Below, piece after piece: positions 10,972-24,539 of a stretch of DNA of 64,000 nucleotides (position 1 is its first letter; every line of letters starts with the position of its first letter). The position numbers and the translations under genes were made by a program. Source of the stretch: Penaeus vannamei (Eukaryota; Arthropoda; Malacostraca; Decapoda; Penaeidae); NCBI RefSeq assembly GCF_042767895.1, contig NC_091589.1, positions 19,104,770-19,168,769 on the forward strand, read 5' to 3'. Under the pieces are notes generated by a model. It was given only the letters and a program-made list of their open reading frames with translations, did not search any database and was not told where the DNA came from.

Positions 10972-11460
10972 AATGGTCACGAAGACTGCCTGAATACCCA
11001 CAACAGCAGACAGGAGTCAGCCGAAACAACCAACGACAATAACAAAAATCACGTATCATGTGATAAGGGCTCTTTACCAGGAGATACGGATCACCAAAGT
11101 CTGCCTGATCACCAAGAAGGTCAGGCAGAGATCAACAGAAACCTATATCAAACAATGTACAGGAGATATGAATCCTCAAGTACGAACGAAATAAAACGAA
11201 GTATTAAGTCATAAAAAGGGAGAGTCACACTGGAGGGACAGTCACAAAGGGCTGCTTGATCACCCACAAGATCAAGCAGAAATCAACAAACACGCATTAA
11301 GCGAAACAAAACAATCAATGATAAAGTACGTAAAGGTACTGAAAAAGATCTTTATTCCCGGAGGTACGGATCCTCAGGCAAGAATGAAAAGAAACTAAGT
11401 AATAACTTAGTTGTAAAATTGAATACACTGGAGGTACGGATCCTCAAGCAGTGTCCTCTA
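10972..11460. repeat. Degenerate subrepeats with conserved hairpins
   Basis: Related units recur with irregular spacing of about 115 and 151 bp. Two carry a 10-bp stem with an 8-nt loop: 11101-11128 (CTGCCTGATC...GGTCAGGCAG) and 11252-11279 (CTGCTTGATC...GATCAAGCAG). A weaker relative lies at 10986-11013 with the same ACCCACAA loop as the second. Boxes of the form GGTACGGATCCTCA follow at about 11363 and 11434, with weaker relatives near 11083 and 11166. The stems differ by a paired C-to-T/G-to-A change. Confidence 0.65.
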
Positions 11461-11795
11461 AATCACTTGGTCCTAATGCTCTCAAACACTGGGAAATACA
11501 CAAAAATGTTATGGGACTTCATGAAAGAGTGCACCCTGCAGATAATAATGCAGCATGTCACGCTAAAGTCCAAAAGAGACCAGTCGTCTCCTACACACAA
11601 CCGTGTCACTTAGTTTGAAGAGATACTCAGCAATCCTGGTAAATCCGTGCGCGAAGTATATCCCAGGGTAAATCCGAGCGAGAGCATAACATAGGTAAAA
11701 TTACAAACGCGAAGGACCAAAGTGCAGGACAGAGGTCAGGACCGAAGTTATTCTCCTTTCCTCAACCACTAGTATATATATCCCGAAAGAAACCC

Positions 11796-12240
11796 ACAGG
11801 CCAAGCCCCAGGCATGGCACGAAAGAAGAAAATAGGCAAATGAAGTGTCTGAAAACCAAGCCGATAGTTCGACAATCCAAACAACTGAGACGAGAGAGGG
11901 AAGGGGGAAAACAAAAAAGAAGCTCGGCAACGACCGTCACCTCCTTCGGTGGTTATCACAACAATTTGGAGACGTCGACAAGAGGGACGAGCATTAGAAA
12001 GAGATAAATAAAGAAAGGATACGGAGAAAACCCGATAATAAACAGTTGTCTTAAAACTGTGCACGTCGGCCAAAACATATCAACAATAATTAGGTTTAAA
12101 AATTGATAAATAGCTAATTTAGCTTGGCGACTTCAACGCTATACAAGTGGTGAGTCTTGGTAAATATTACGTTTATGGTTATAAAAATAACCAAGTTCAC
12201 ATTATCACCACAACTAACATACATTCAACTCTGTCCTTCT
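11796..12240. repeat. Right end of unclassified element, copy 2 (homologous to 1-420)
   Basis: This aligns along its whole length to 1-420, with one extra block of about 25 bp (CTCCTTCGGTGGTTATCACA...). High identity over several hundred bases with a common end point makes this a dispersed repeat and not a coincidence. Confidence 0.9.
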
Positions 12241-12447
12241 AGACTGGTGGTTGGACTTGTAAAAAAATATGTATATAAATGAATAAGAAGCCTGCGGGAC
12301 TCGGTCGCAGGTGAAAAAAAATACGTCTGCGGGATGTAACCGCACGTGGCACACGGCGGGGACTACGTCTTTGGCGGCTCGTGATGCGTTGGCCGAGGTT
12401 CATGGAGATGACATCATCCTTAGAGTCGTACGTACGCAGCCGTACAC
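12241..12447. other. Short GC-richer segment between dispersed element and satellite
   Basis: About 200 bp absent from copy 1 of the neighbouring element. It contains a pair of similar boxes (CCTGCGGGACTCGGTCGCAGG and GTCTGCGGGATGTAACCGCA) and a CGTACGTACG stretch. Satellite resumes at AATAATACTCATTAT. No gene is recognised; it may be internal sequence of a larger element or unrelated filler DNA. Confidence 0.5.
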
Positions 12448-15400
12448 TACAACAATAATACTCATTATCATAACAATAATGATATTATTTCTATTGTCAT
12501 TATTAGTATGAAAATTATTAGAATAGAGTACATTATTGTTATTATTGCAGTAATTATCAAAATTTTCATTATAATTCTTATTTTATTATTATCATCATTA
12601 TTATTGCCATTACCATCATAATTATCATCATTATTGTTGATAATAAAGAAATTATCATGAAAATCATCATAATTATCACTTATAAGCGAAAAAGGGATTT
12701 TTTCGACCTTTCTGTCATAAGGCTGAAATAAGCTAGATTTTGTCGTTTTTTTCGACTTTTAGGATTTTATTAGTTTTCGCATTTATTTCATTATAAATGG
12801 ACTCTATGATTATTATTATCATTATCATCATTATTGTCATTATTCTTATGATTATCATCATTATAGTCATTATCGTCATGATTATCAATATCATTATTGC
12901 AATAATAATGATTATTATGCTAATTATTCCTGTCATTTTCATCATTATAACTAATTTTATAATGATAATCAGAATAATGATAATTTTAGAAATAATAATT
13001 TTCATTATAATAACAATAATAATGTTATAATTATTATTTCTATTGTCATTATTAGTATGAAAATTATTAGAATATAGTTCATTATTGCTATTATTGCAGT
13101 AATTATCAAAATTATTATAATTATCATTTTATTATCATTATCATCATAAGTATCATCATTATTGTTAATAATAAAGGAATTATCATGAAAATCATCATAA
13201 TTACCCGAATTAATGTTAAAATCATAATTACCCTTTAAAAGCGAAAAAGCGGGTTTTTCAATCGTTCTCTCAGAAGGCTGTAATAAGGTAGATTTTGACG
13301 TTTTTTTTTTTGTTTTTTTTTTACTTTGGGGGTATTATTAGTTTTACCCTTTATTTCATTATAAATGGACTCTATGATTATTATTATTATCATCATCATT
13401 ATTTTCATTAATCTTATGAATATCATATTATAGTGAGTAATGAGTATTATGTTAATTATTACTGTCATTTTCATCATTATAATTAATTCTATAATGATAA
13501 CAATAATGATGATTTTAGAAATAATAATGAAAATAATACTTATTATAATAACAATAATAATGATATTATTATTTCTATTGTCATTATTAGTATGAAAATT
13601 ATTAGAATAGAGTTACTTATTGCTATCATTGCAGTAATTATCAAAATTATCATTGTAGTGATCATTTTACTATTATCATTATTATTGTCATTATCATCAT
13701 GATTATTATTATTATTGTTAATAATAAAAGCATTATTATGAAAATCATCATAATTAGTGTTAAAATCACCATAATTACCATTAAAAAGCGAAAAAGGGTT
13801 TTTTTCTCTCAAAAGGTTGTAATACCCTAGATTTAGCCTTTTTTCGAGTTTTGGGATTTTATTAGTTTAAGCCTTTATTTCATTATAAATTGACTCTATG
13901 ATTATTATTATCATCATTATTGTCATTATTCCTATGATTATCATCATTATAGTCATTATCGTCATGGTTATCATTATTATCATTATCATCATTGCAGTTA
14001 TAATTATTAACTTAATTATTACGGTCATTTTCATCAATATAACTATTTTTATAATGATAATATATATAACGATAATTTTAGAAATAATAATGACAACAAT
14101 ACTCATTATAGTAACAATAATAATGATATTATTATTATTTCTTTTGTCATTATTTGTATGAAAATTATTAGAATAGAATTAATTATTTCTATTCTTGCAG
14201 TAATTATCAAATTTATCATTATGATATTATTATTATCTTCATTATTATAGTCATTATCATCATAATTATCATCATTATTGTTGATAATGAAGGCATTATC
14301 ATGAAAATCATCATAAATTCCTGAATTAATGTTAAAATCATCATTATTTCCAGAATTAATGTTAAAATCATCATAATTATATAAGCGAAAACGTTTTTTT
14401 TCGACCTTTCTCTCAAAGCCTGTAATACGCTCGATTTTGCAGTTTTTTCGACTTTTGGGATTTTATTAGTTTAAGCCTTTATTTCATTATAGATGGACTC
14501 TATGATTATTATTATCATTATCATCATTATTGTCATTATTCCTATGATTATCATCATTATAGTCATTATCGTCATGATTATCATTATTATCATTATCATT
14601 ATTACAGTTATGATGATTATAATTATTCATTAAAACTATCTTTATAATGATAATAACAATAATGACAATTTTGGAAATAATAATGACAATAATACTCATT
14701 ATAATAACAATAATAATATTACTATTATTTCTATTGTCATTATTAGTATGAAAATTATTAGAATAGAGTTCATTATTTCTATTTTTCAGTAATTATAAAA
14801 ATTATCATTATAATTCTCATTTTATGATTATCATAATTATTATTGTCATTATCATAATTATCATCATTACTGATAATAATAAAGGAATTATCATGAAAAT
14901 CATCATAATTATCATTTAAAAGCGAAAAAGTTTTTTTTCGATCTTTCTCTCAAAAGACTGTAATAAGCTAGATTTTGCAGTTTTTTTTTCGACTTTTGGG
15001 ATTTTATTGGTTTTAGCCTTTATTTTATTATAAATGGACTCTATTATTATTATCATCATTATCATCATTCTTGCAATTATTCATATGATTATCACCATTA
15101 TTGTCATTATCGTCTTGATAATCATTATCATTACCATTATTTCAGTTATAATGATTATTATGTTAATTATTACTGTCATTTTCATCACTATAACTATTTT
15201 ATAATAGTAACAATAATGATAATTTTAGAAATATTAATAAGAATAATACGTATTATAATAACAATAATAATGATATTATTATTATTATTTCTATTGTCAT
15301 TATTAGTATGAAAATTATTAGAATAGAGTTCATTATTTCTATTTTTTCAGTAATTATCAAAATTATCATTATAATTATCAATTTATCATCATCATTATTA

Positions 15401-15458
15401 TTGTCATTATCATCATAATTTTCATCATTATTGTTGATAATAAAGGAATTATCATGAA

Positions 15459-15614
15459 AATCATCATAATTACCTGAATTAATGTTAAAATCATGATTAT
15501 CATTTAAAAATGAAAAAGGGAGTTTTTCGACATTTCAAAAGGTCGAAAAACTCCCTTTTTCATTTTTAAATGATAATCATGATTTTAACATTAATTCAGG
15601 TAATTATGATGATT
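15459..15614. repeat. Perfect inverted repeat, 73-bp arms, 10-bp spacer
   Basis: The left arm 15459-15531 and right arm 15542-15614 are exact reverse complements over 73 bases, separated by ATTTCAAAAG. The arms contain the monomer part from AATCATCATAATTACCTGAA through the poly-T/CGAC box. To the right the sequence rejoins the plus-orientation core at AAATACGCTAG, so a back-folded copy has replaced the GACCTTTCTCTC...GGCTGT part of that core. Confidence 0.97.
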
Positions 15615-17849
15615 AAATACGCTAGCTTTTGCGTTTTTTTACTTTTGTGATTTAATTAGTTTTAGCCTTTATTTCATTGTAAATGGACTCTGGGATTATT
15701 ATTATCATCATTATCATCATTATTGTCATTATTCTTATGATTATCATCATTATAGTCATTATCTTCATGGTTATCATTATTATCATTATTGCAGTTATAA
15801 TGATTATTATGCTAATTATTACTGTCATTTTCATCATTATAATTATTTTTATAATGATAATAACAATAATGATAATTTTAGAAATAAAAATGACAATATT
15901 ACTCATTATAATAACAATAATAATGATATTATTTTTTCTATTGTCTTTATTAGTATGAAAATTATGAGAATATAGTTACTTATTGCTATTATTACAGTAA
16001 TTATCAAAATTATTATTAAAATTATCATTTTATTATTATTATCATTATTGTCATTATCATAATTATCAACATTATTGTTAAAAATAAAGGAATTATCATG
16101 AAAAAGATCATAATTATCATTTAAAAACGAAAAAGTTTTTTTTCGAATTTTCTCTCAGAAGGCTGTAAGACGCTCTATTTTCCCGGTTTTTCGACATTTA
16201 GGAATTTATTAGTTTTAGACTTTATTTCATTATAAATGGGCTCAATATCGTCATTATTGTCATTATTCTTATGATTATCATCATTATAGTCATTATCGTC
16301 ACGATTATCATCATTTTTATTATCATTATTGCAGTTATAAGGATTATTATACTAATTATTAATGTCATTTTCATCATTATAGATATTTTTATAATGATAA
16401 TAACAATAATGATAATTTTAAAAATAATAAGGACAATTATACTCATTATAAACACAATAATAATGATATTATTATTATTTCTATTGGCATTATTATTATG
16501 AAAATTATTAGAATAAAGGTTCATATTGCTAATATTGCAGTAATTATCAAAATTATCTTTATGATTCAGATTTTATTATTATCATCATTATTATTATCAT
16601 TATCAGGGGGTTTTCGACCTTTCTCTCAGATGGTTGTAATACGCTAGATTTTGCAATTTTTTCGACTTTTGGGATTGTATTGCTTTTAGCCTTTATTTCA
16701 TTATAAATGGACTCTACGATTATTATTATCATAATTATCATCATTATTGTCATTATTCTTATGATTATCATCATTATAGTCATTATCGTCATGTTTATCA
16801 TTATCATTATCATTATTGCAGTTATAATGATTATTATGCTAATAATTACTCTCATTTTCATCATTATAACTATTTTTATAATGATAATAACAATAATGAT
16901 AATTTTAGAAATAATAATTACAATAATACTCATTATAATAACGATAATAATGATATGATTATTATTACTATTGTCATTATTAGTATGAAAATTATTAGAA
17001 TAGAGTTCATTATTGTAATTATTGTAGCAATTATCAAAATAATTATATTCTCATTTTATTATTATTATCATAATTATTATTGTCATTATCATCATAATTA
17101 TCATCATTATTGTAAATAATAAAGGAATTATCATGATAATCATCATAATTACCTGAATTAATGTTAAAATCATAATTATCATTTAAATCGAAAGTTTTTT
17201 TCGACCCTTCCCTCAGAAGGCTGTAATACACTAAATTTTCCGTTTTATCGACTTTTGGGATTGTATTATTCATTATAAATGGACTTTATGATTATTATTA
17301 TCATCAACATCATTGTCATTATTCTTATGATTATCATCATTATAGTCATTATCGTCATGATTATCATTATTATCATTATCATTATTGCAGTTATAATGAA
17401 TATTATACTAATTATTACGGCCATTTTCATCATTATAATTATTTTAATAATGATAATAACAATAATGATAATTTTAGAAATGATAATGACAATAATACTC
17501 ACTATAATAACAATTATAATGATATTATTATTTCTGTTGTCATTATTAGTATGAAAATTATTAGAATAGAGTTCATTATTGCTATTATTTCAGTAATTAT
17601 CAAAATTATCCTTATAATTATTATTTTATTATTATTATCATCATTATTATTGTCATTATCATCATAATTATCATCATTATTGTTAATAATAAAGGCATTA
17701 TCATGAAAATCCTCATAATTACCTGAATTAATGTTAAAATTATCATAATTGTCATTTAAAAGCGAAAAAGGGTTTTTCTTCGTCCTTTCTTTCAAAATGA
17801 TGTAATATCCTAGATTTTGCCGTTTTTCCGACTTGTTGGATTTGATTAC

Positions 17850-19330
17850 TTTTGGCCTTTATTTCATTGTATATGGACTATATGACTATCATCATCATTA
17901 TCATCATTATTGTCATTATTCTTATGATTATCATCATTATACTCATTATCGTCATTATCATTATTATCACTATCATTATTGCAGTTATAATGATTATTAT
18001 GAAAATTATTAGTCCTTTTCATCATTATAACTATTTTTATAATGATAATAATGATAATTTTAGAAGTAATAAGGACAATAATACTCATAATAATAATAAT
18101 AATAATGATATTATTATTATTTCTATTGTCATTATTAGTATGAAAATTTGTTCATTATTGCTATTATTGCAGTAATTATCACAATTATCATTATCATTAT
18201 CATTTTATTATTATTTTCATCATTATTATTGTCATTATCATCATAATTATCATCATTATTGCTAGAAATGTAGGAATTATCATGAAAATCATCATAATTA
18301 CCATAATCATAATTACCATCATCATAATTTATTTCCTTATATGTAGACTGTATGATTATTATTATCATCATTATCATCAGTTCTGTCATTATTCTTATGA
18401 TTATCATCATTATAGTCATTATCTTCATGATTATCATTGTTGCAGTTATAATGATTATTATACTAATTATTACTGTCATTTCCATCAATATAACTATTTT
18501 TATAATGATAATAACAAAAATGATAATTTTAGAACTAATAATGACAATAATACTCATTATAATAACAATAATATTGATATTTTTATTATTATTATTGCCA
18601 TTATTAGCATGAAAATTATTAAAATAGAGTACATTATTGCTATTATTGCAGTAATTCTAAAATTATCATAAAAATGTTCATTTTATTAATATTATCACCA
18701 TTTTTATTGTCATTAACATCTTAATTATCATCATTATTGTTAATAATAAAGGAATTATCATGAAAATCATCATAATTACCTGAATTAATGTTAAAATCAT
18801 CATAAATATAATTTAAATGCAAAAAAGGGGGTTTTCGACCTTTCTATCAAATGGCTGTAATAGGCTATATTTTGCCGTTATTTCGAATTTTATTAGTTTT
18901 AGCCTTTATTTCAATATAAATTGACTCTGTGATTATTTTTATCATCATTATCATCCTTATTGTCATTATTCTTTTGATTATCATCCTTATAGTCATTAAT
19001 GTCATGATTATCATTATTATCATTAACATTATTGCTGTTAAAATGATTATCAACTTAATTATAACTGTCCATTTCATCATTATAACTATTTCTATAATGA
19101 TAATAACAATAATGATAATTTTAGAAATAATAATGACAATAATACTCGTTATAATAACAATATATTGTAATATTAGTATGAAAATTATTAGAATAGAGTT
19201 AACTATTGATAATATGGCAGTAATTATCAAAATTATCATTATAATTATCATTTTATTGATATTAAAATCATTTTTATTGTCATCATAATAATAATTATCA
19301 TCTTTATTGTTGATAATAAAGGCACTATCA
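17850..19330 (+). repeat. Higher-order block H1, copy a (variant monomers)
   Basis: This block carries diagnostic variants: the core CCTTATATGTAGACTGTATG at about 18335, the AAATGCAAAAAAGGGGG junction near 18816, CTATCAAATGG near 18843, and TCTTTTGATTATCATCC near 18968. The same variants appear in the same order at about 25040-26450, offset by roughly 7.1 kb, so the block was duplicated as a unit. Confidence 0.75.
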
Positions 19331-19829
19331 TGAAAATCACCATAATTACCTGAATTAATGTTAAAATCATCATAATTATCATTAAAAAGCGAAAAAGGTT
19401 GTTGTTTTTTACACCTTTCACTCAAAATATTTTATTTTACGCTATATTTTGCCTTTTTTTCGAGTTTTGGAGTTTTATTAGTTTTAGTCTTTATTTCATT
19501 ATAAATGGATTCTATGATTATTATTATCACCATTATCATAATTATTGTCATTATTCTTATGATTATCATCATTCTAGTCATTATCGACATGATTATCATT
19601 ATTATTATTATCATTATTCCAGTTATAATGATTATTATGCAGTTAAAATGATTATTATGCTAATTATTACTCTCATTTTCATCATTATAACTATTTCTAT
19701 AATGATAATAACAATAACGATAATGTTAGAAATAATAATGACAATAATACTCATTATAATAACAATAATAATGATATTATTATTTCTATTGTTATTATTA
19801 GTATGAAAATTATTAGAATAGTTTTCATT

Positions 19830-21200
19830 ATTGCTATTATTACAGTAATTATTATAATTTTATAATGATAATAACAAAAAAGATAATTTTAGAAATAATA
19901 ATGACAATAATACTCATTATCATAACAATAATAATGATAACATGATTATTTCTATTGTCATTATTGGTTTGAAAATTATTAGAATTGAGTTCATTATTGG
20001 TATTATTGCAGTAATTATCAAAATTATCATTATAATTTTCTTTTTATTATTATTATCATCATTATTATTGTCAGTATCATCATAATTATCAACATTAAAT
20101 TTATGTTAAAATCATAATCATCATTTAAAAGTGAAAAGGTTTTTTTTCGAACTTTCTCTGGAAAGTCTGTAATAAGCTAGATTTTACCGTTTTTTTGACT
20201 TTTTGGATTTTATTAGTTTTAGCCTTTATTTTATTATAAATGTACTCTAGGATTATTATTAGCATTATTGTCACTATTATGATTATGATCATTATTGTCA
20301 CTATTATAATTATCATCATTATAGTCATTATCGTCATGATTATCATTATTATCTTTATCATTATTGCAGTTTCAATGATGATTATGCTAATTGTTACTGT
20401 CATTTTTATCGTTAGAACTATTTACATAATGATAATAGCAATAATAATTTTAGAAATAATAATGACAATAATCATTAATATAACAGTAATAATGATATTA
20501 TTTCTATTGTCATTATTAGTATGAAAATTATTAGAAAAGAGTTAATTGTTGCTATTATATCAATAATTATTAAAATTAATATAATTATCATTTTATTTTT
20601 ATTATCATCATTATCATTGTCATTATCATCATAAGTATCATCATTATTTTTAATAATAAAAGCATATCATGAAAATCATCATAATTACCTGAATTAATGT
20701 TAAAATCATCATAATTATCATTCAAAAGCGAAAAATGTTTTTTTTCGACCTATCTCTGAAAATTCTGTAATACCCTAGAATTTGCCGTTTTTTCGACTTT
20801 GGTGATTTTATTACTTTTAGCCTATATTTATTTATGAATGGACTGTATGATTATTATTATCATCATTATCATCATTACTGTCATTATTTTCATGATCATC
20901 ATCATTATAGTTATTATCGTCATGATTATCATAATTATCATTATCCTTATTGGAGTTATAATGATTATTATGATTATTATTAGTGTCATTTTCATCATTA
21001 TAACTATTTTTATAATGATAATAACAATAATGATAATTTTAGAAATAATAATGACAATAATACTCATTATAATAACAATAATAATGAAATTATTATAATT
21101 TCTATTGTCATTTTGAATATTATTAGAATAGAGTATCCTAGTGCTATTATTGTAGTAATTATCAAAATTATCATGAAAATTCTTATTTTATTATTCTTAT
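19830..21200 (+). repeat. Higher-order block H2, copy a
   Basis: This block shares a chain of private variants with 32790-34210. They include the short bridging segment ACAGTAATTATTATAATTTT (19842), the TTGGTTTGAA variant near 19965, the core TGTACTCTAGGATTATTATT (20241), and GAGTATC followed by TTAGTGCT or CTAGTGCT at the far end. The offset is about 13.0 kb. Confidence 0.75.
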
Positions 21201-21441
21201 CATTATTATAATTGTCATTATCAACGTAATTATCATCATTATTGTTAATAATAAAGGCCTTGTCAAAAAATCATCAAAATTACCTGAATTATTGTTAAAT
21301 TCATCATGATTATTATTTAAAAGCGAAAAACGTTTTCTTTCGACCTTTCTCTCAAAAGGCTGTAATACGCTAGATTTTGCAGTTGTTTCGACTTTTGGGA
21401 TTTTATTAGTTTTATCCTTTATTTCATTATAAATAGACTCT

Positions 21442-22039
21442 ATGATTATTATTATCACCAATATCATCCTTATTATCATTATTCTTATGATTATCATCCT
21501 TATAGTCATAACTGTTACGATTATCACTATTATCATTATCATTATTGCAGTTATGATGATTATTATGTTAATTATTACTGTCATTTTCATCATTATAACT
21601 ATTTTTATAATGATAATACCAACAATGATAATTTTAGAAATAATAATGATAATAATACTCATTATAATAACAATCATTATGATACTATTACTTATTTTGT
21701 CATTATTAGTATGAACATTATTGGAATAGAGTTAATTATTGCTATTATTGTAGTAATTATCAAAATTTTCATTATAATTCACATTTATTTATTATTATAA
21801 TCATTATTATTGTCATTACCATCATAATTATCATCATTATTGTTAATAATAAAGGCATTATCATGAAAATCATCATAATTACCTGAATTCATGTTAAAAT
21901 CATCATAATTATCATATAAAAGCGAAAAAGTTTTTTTTCGACCTTTTTCTCAAAAGGCTGTAATACGCTAGATTTTGCCGTTTTTTCGACTTTTTGAATT
22001 TTATCAGTTTCAGCCTTTATTTCATTATAAATGGACTCT
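21442..22039 (+). repeat. Representative macrosatellite monomer (about 598 bp)
   Basis: Reading from one CTCTATG/CTCTGTG to the next, the monomer contains: (1) a degenerate ATY triplet domain of about 270 bp with a TTGCAGTTATGATGATT-like conserved island; (2) TTTCTAAAATTATC-type complements and ATTAGTATGAACATT; (3) a second AT-rich domain with TTAATAATAAAGGCATTATC and ATTACCTGAATTCATG; (4) the core, from GCGAAAAAG plus a T tract through CGACC, CTCAAAAGGCTGTAATACGC, GATTTTGCCG, a T tract, CGAC, and GCCTTTATTTCATTATAAAT. It is listed to define the unit used for the other array entries. Confidence 0.85.
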
Positions 22040-22149
22040 GTGATTATTATTATCCTCATTATCATCATTATTGTTATTATCCTTATGATTATCATCATTA
22101 TAGTCATTATCGTTATGATTATCATTATTATCATTATCATTATTGCAAT

Positions 22150-24365
22150 TATAATGATTATTATACTAATTATTTCTGTCATTTCAATCATTATAACTAT
22201 TTTTATAATGACAATAACAATAATGATAATCTTAGAATTAATAATGACTATAAAACTCATTATAATAACAATAATAATGATAGTATTTTTTTTATTTTCA
22301 TTATTAGCATGAAAATTATTAGAATAGTCATTGTTGATATTATTGCAGTAATTATCAAAATAATCATTATAATTATCATTTTATTATAATCATCATTATC
22401 AATGTCATTAGCATCATAATTATCATCATAATAAAGGCATTATCATGAAAATCCTCATAATTACCTGAATTCATGTTAAAATCATCATAAATATTATGTA
22501 AAAAAGAAAAACTGTTTTTTCAACCTGTGTCTCAGAAGGCTGTAATAAGCTAGATTTTGCCGGTTTTTTTTTTTACTTTGGGGATTTTATTAGTTTTAGT
22601 CTTTATTTCATTATAAATGTACTCTATGATTTTGTTTATTATCATCATTTTTGTCATTATTCTAATGATTATCATCATTCTTGTCATTATCGTCATGATT
22701 ATCATTACTATTATTATCATTATTGCAGTTTTAATAATTATTATTCTAATTATTACTCTCATTTTCATCATTATACCTATTTTTATAATGATAATAACAA
22801 TAATGATAATTTTAAAAATAATAATAACAATAATACTCATTATAATAACAATAATAATTATATTATTATTTTTATTGTCATTATTAGTATGTAAATTGTT
22901 AGAATAGAGTTCATTATTGCTATTATTGCAGTAATTATCAAAATTATCATTATAATTATCATTTTATTATCATCATCATTATTAGTCATTATCATCATAA
23001 TTATCATTATTATTGTTAATGATAAAGGAATTATCATGAAAATCATCATAATTACCAGAATTAATTTTAAAATCATCATAATTTTCATTTAAAAGCAAAA
23101 GTTTTTTTTTTTTTTTTTTTTTTTTTATAGCTTTCTCACAGATTGCTGTAATAAGCTAGATTTTGCCGTTTTTTTTCGACTTTTGGGATTTTATTAGTTT
23201 TAGCCTTTATCTCATTATAAATGGACTCTATGATTATAATTATCATCATTATCATCATTATTGTCATTATTCTTATAGTTATTATAATTATAGTCATTAG
23301 CGTCATGATTATCATAATTATCATTATCATTATTGCTGTTATAATGATTATTATGCTAATTATTACTCTCATTTTCATCATTATAACTATGTTGATATTG
23401 ATCATAACAATAATGATAATTATAGAAATGATAATGACAATAATACTCATTATCATCACAAAAATAATTATATTATTATTATTTCTATCATCATTATTGG
23501 TATGAAAATTATTAGAATAGAGTTCATTATATCTATTATTTCAGTAATTATAAAAGTTATCATTATAATACTCTATTTATTATTATCATCAGCATTATTA
23601 TTGTCATTGTCATCATAATTATCATCATTATTGATAATAATAAAGGTATTATCATGAAAATCATCATAATTACCTGAATAATTGTTAAAATCATAATTAT
23701 CATTTAGAAGCGAAAAGGTTTTTTTTCTATCTTTCTCTCAAATACTCTAGATTTTGCAGTTTTTCGAGTTTTGTGATTTTATTAGTTTTAGCCTTTATTT
23801 CATCATAAATGGACTATGATATTATTATCATCATTATTGTCATTATTCTTATGATTATCATGATTATAGTCATTATCGTCATGATTATCATCATTATCAT
23901 TATCATTATTGCAATTATTACTCTCATTTTCAGCATTATAACTATGTTTATAATAATAATAACAATAATGATAATTTTAGAAATAATAATGACAATATTA
24001 ATTATTATAAGAACCATAATAATGATATTATCATTTCTATTGTCATTATTAGTATGAAAATTATTAGAATGGAGTTAATTATTGCTATTACTGCAGTAAT
24101 TATCAAAATTATCATTATAATTATCATTTTATTATTATCATTATTATTGTCATTATCATCACAATTATCATCATCATTGTTAATAATTAAGGCATTATCA
24201 TGAAAATCATAATAATTACCTGAATTAATGTTAAAATCATCATAATTATCATTTATAAGCGAAAAAGTTTTTTTTTTCAACCTTTCTTTCAAAACGCTGT
24301 AATAAGCTAGATTTTGCCGTTTTTTCGACTTTTCGGATTTTAATAGTTTTAGCCTTGAATTCATT
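22150..24365 (+). repeat. Higher-order block H3, plus copy (inverted partner at 34210-36446)
   Basis: Four consecutive monomers carry private markers that recur in reverse order and orientation at 34210-36446. The markers are TATTATAAGAACCATAATAA near 24000, ATGTTGATATTGATCATAAC near 23388, and the CTATGATTTTGTTTATTATC core exit near 22623. Confidence 0.7.
23102..23126. repeat. Expanded poly-T tract, 25 T
   Basis: The first poly-T tract of the core is normally about 6-10 T and reaches 25 here. A similar tract of 23 T lies at 29621-29643, and 25 A at 58112-58136 (in the second tract, on an inverted monomer). Confidence 0.95.
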
Positions 24366-24539
24366 TTAAATGGACTCTATGATTATTTTTATCATCATTA
24401 TCATCATTATTGTCATTATTCTTATGATAATCATCCTTATAGTCATTATCGTCATGATTATCATTATCATCATTATCAATATAGCAGTTAAAATGATTAT
24501 GCTAATTATTACGGTCATTTTCATCATTATAACTATTTT

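Larger units (their letters stand above)
10323..12240. mobile_element. Unclassified element, copy 2, non-coding
   Basis: This segment of moderate GC content starts where the short dispersed repeat ends and finishes at the CTCTGTCCTTCT boundary shared with copy 1 at position 420. Only the last 445 bp (11796-12240) can be compared with copy 1, which runs off the window. The middle (about 10970-11460) has diverged subrepeats with hairpins and several GAGGTACGGATCCTCA-like boxes. No open frame resembles a protein I recognise. It may be a long LTR or leader of a larger retroelement, or a non-autonomous DNA element. Confidence 0.5.
12448..24539 (+). repeat. Macrosatellite, plus orientation, about 21 monomers
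   Basis: The tandem monomers have cores ending near 12806, 13372, 13899, 14501, 15047, 15690, 16245, 16713, 17287, 17880, 18352, 18929, 19514, 20247, 20847, 21442, 22040, 22627, 23230, 23817 and 24379. The spacing is mostly 570-600 bp, with short (about 470) and long (about 730) variants. The monomer at 18352 has a variant core (CCTTATATGTAGACTG) in place of the usual CATTATAAATGGACTC. Many Ile-rich open frames occur on both strands, but none has features of a real protein. The stretch ends in a gap. Confidence 0.9.

Noticed and set aside
11701..12073. Minus-strand frames of 79 and 103 codons over the unclassified element
   Set aside because: The homologous stretch at 1-420 carries indels that break the frame, so it is not maintained as coding.
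10317..12240. CTTCT as a 5-bp target duplication around 10322-12235
   Set aside because: The motif is short and pyrimidine-rich, common nearby, and the right flank does not return to the expected repeat or satellite sequence.
12241..12447. tRNA or primer-binding site after the element end
   Set aside because: I could not fold a cloverleaf or match a tRNA 3' end with confidence from the sequence alone.
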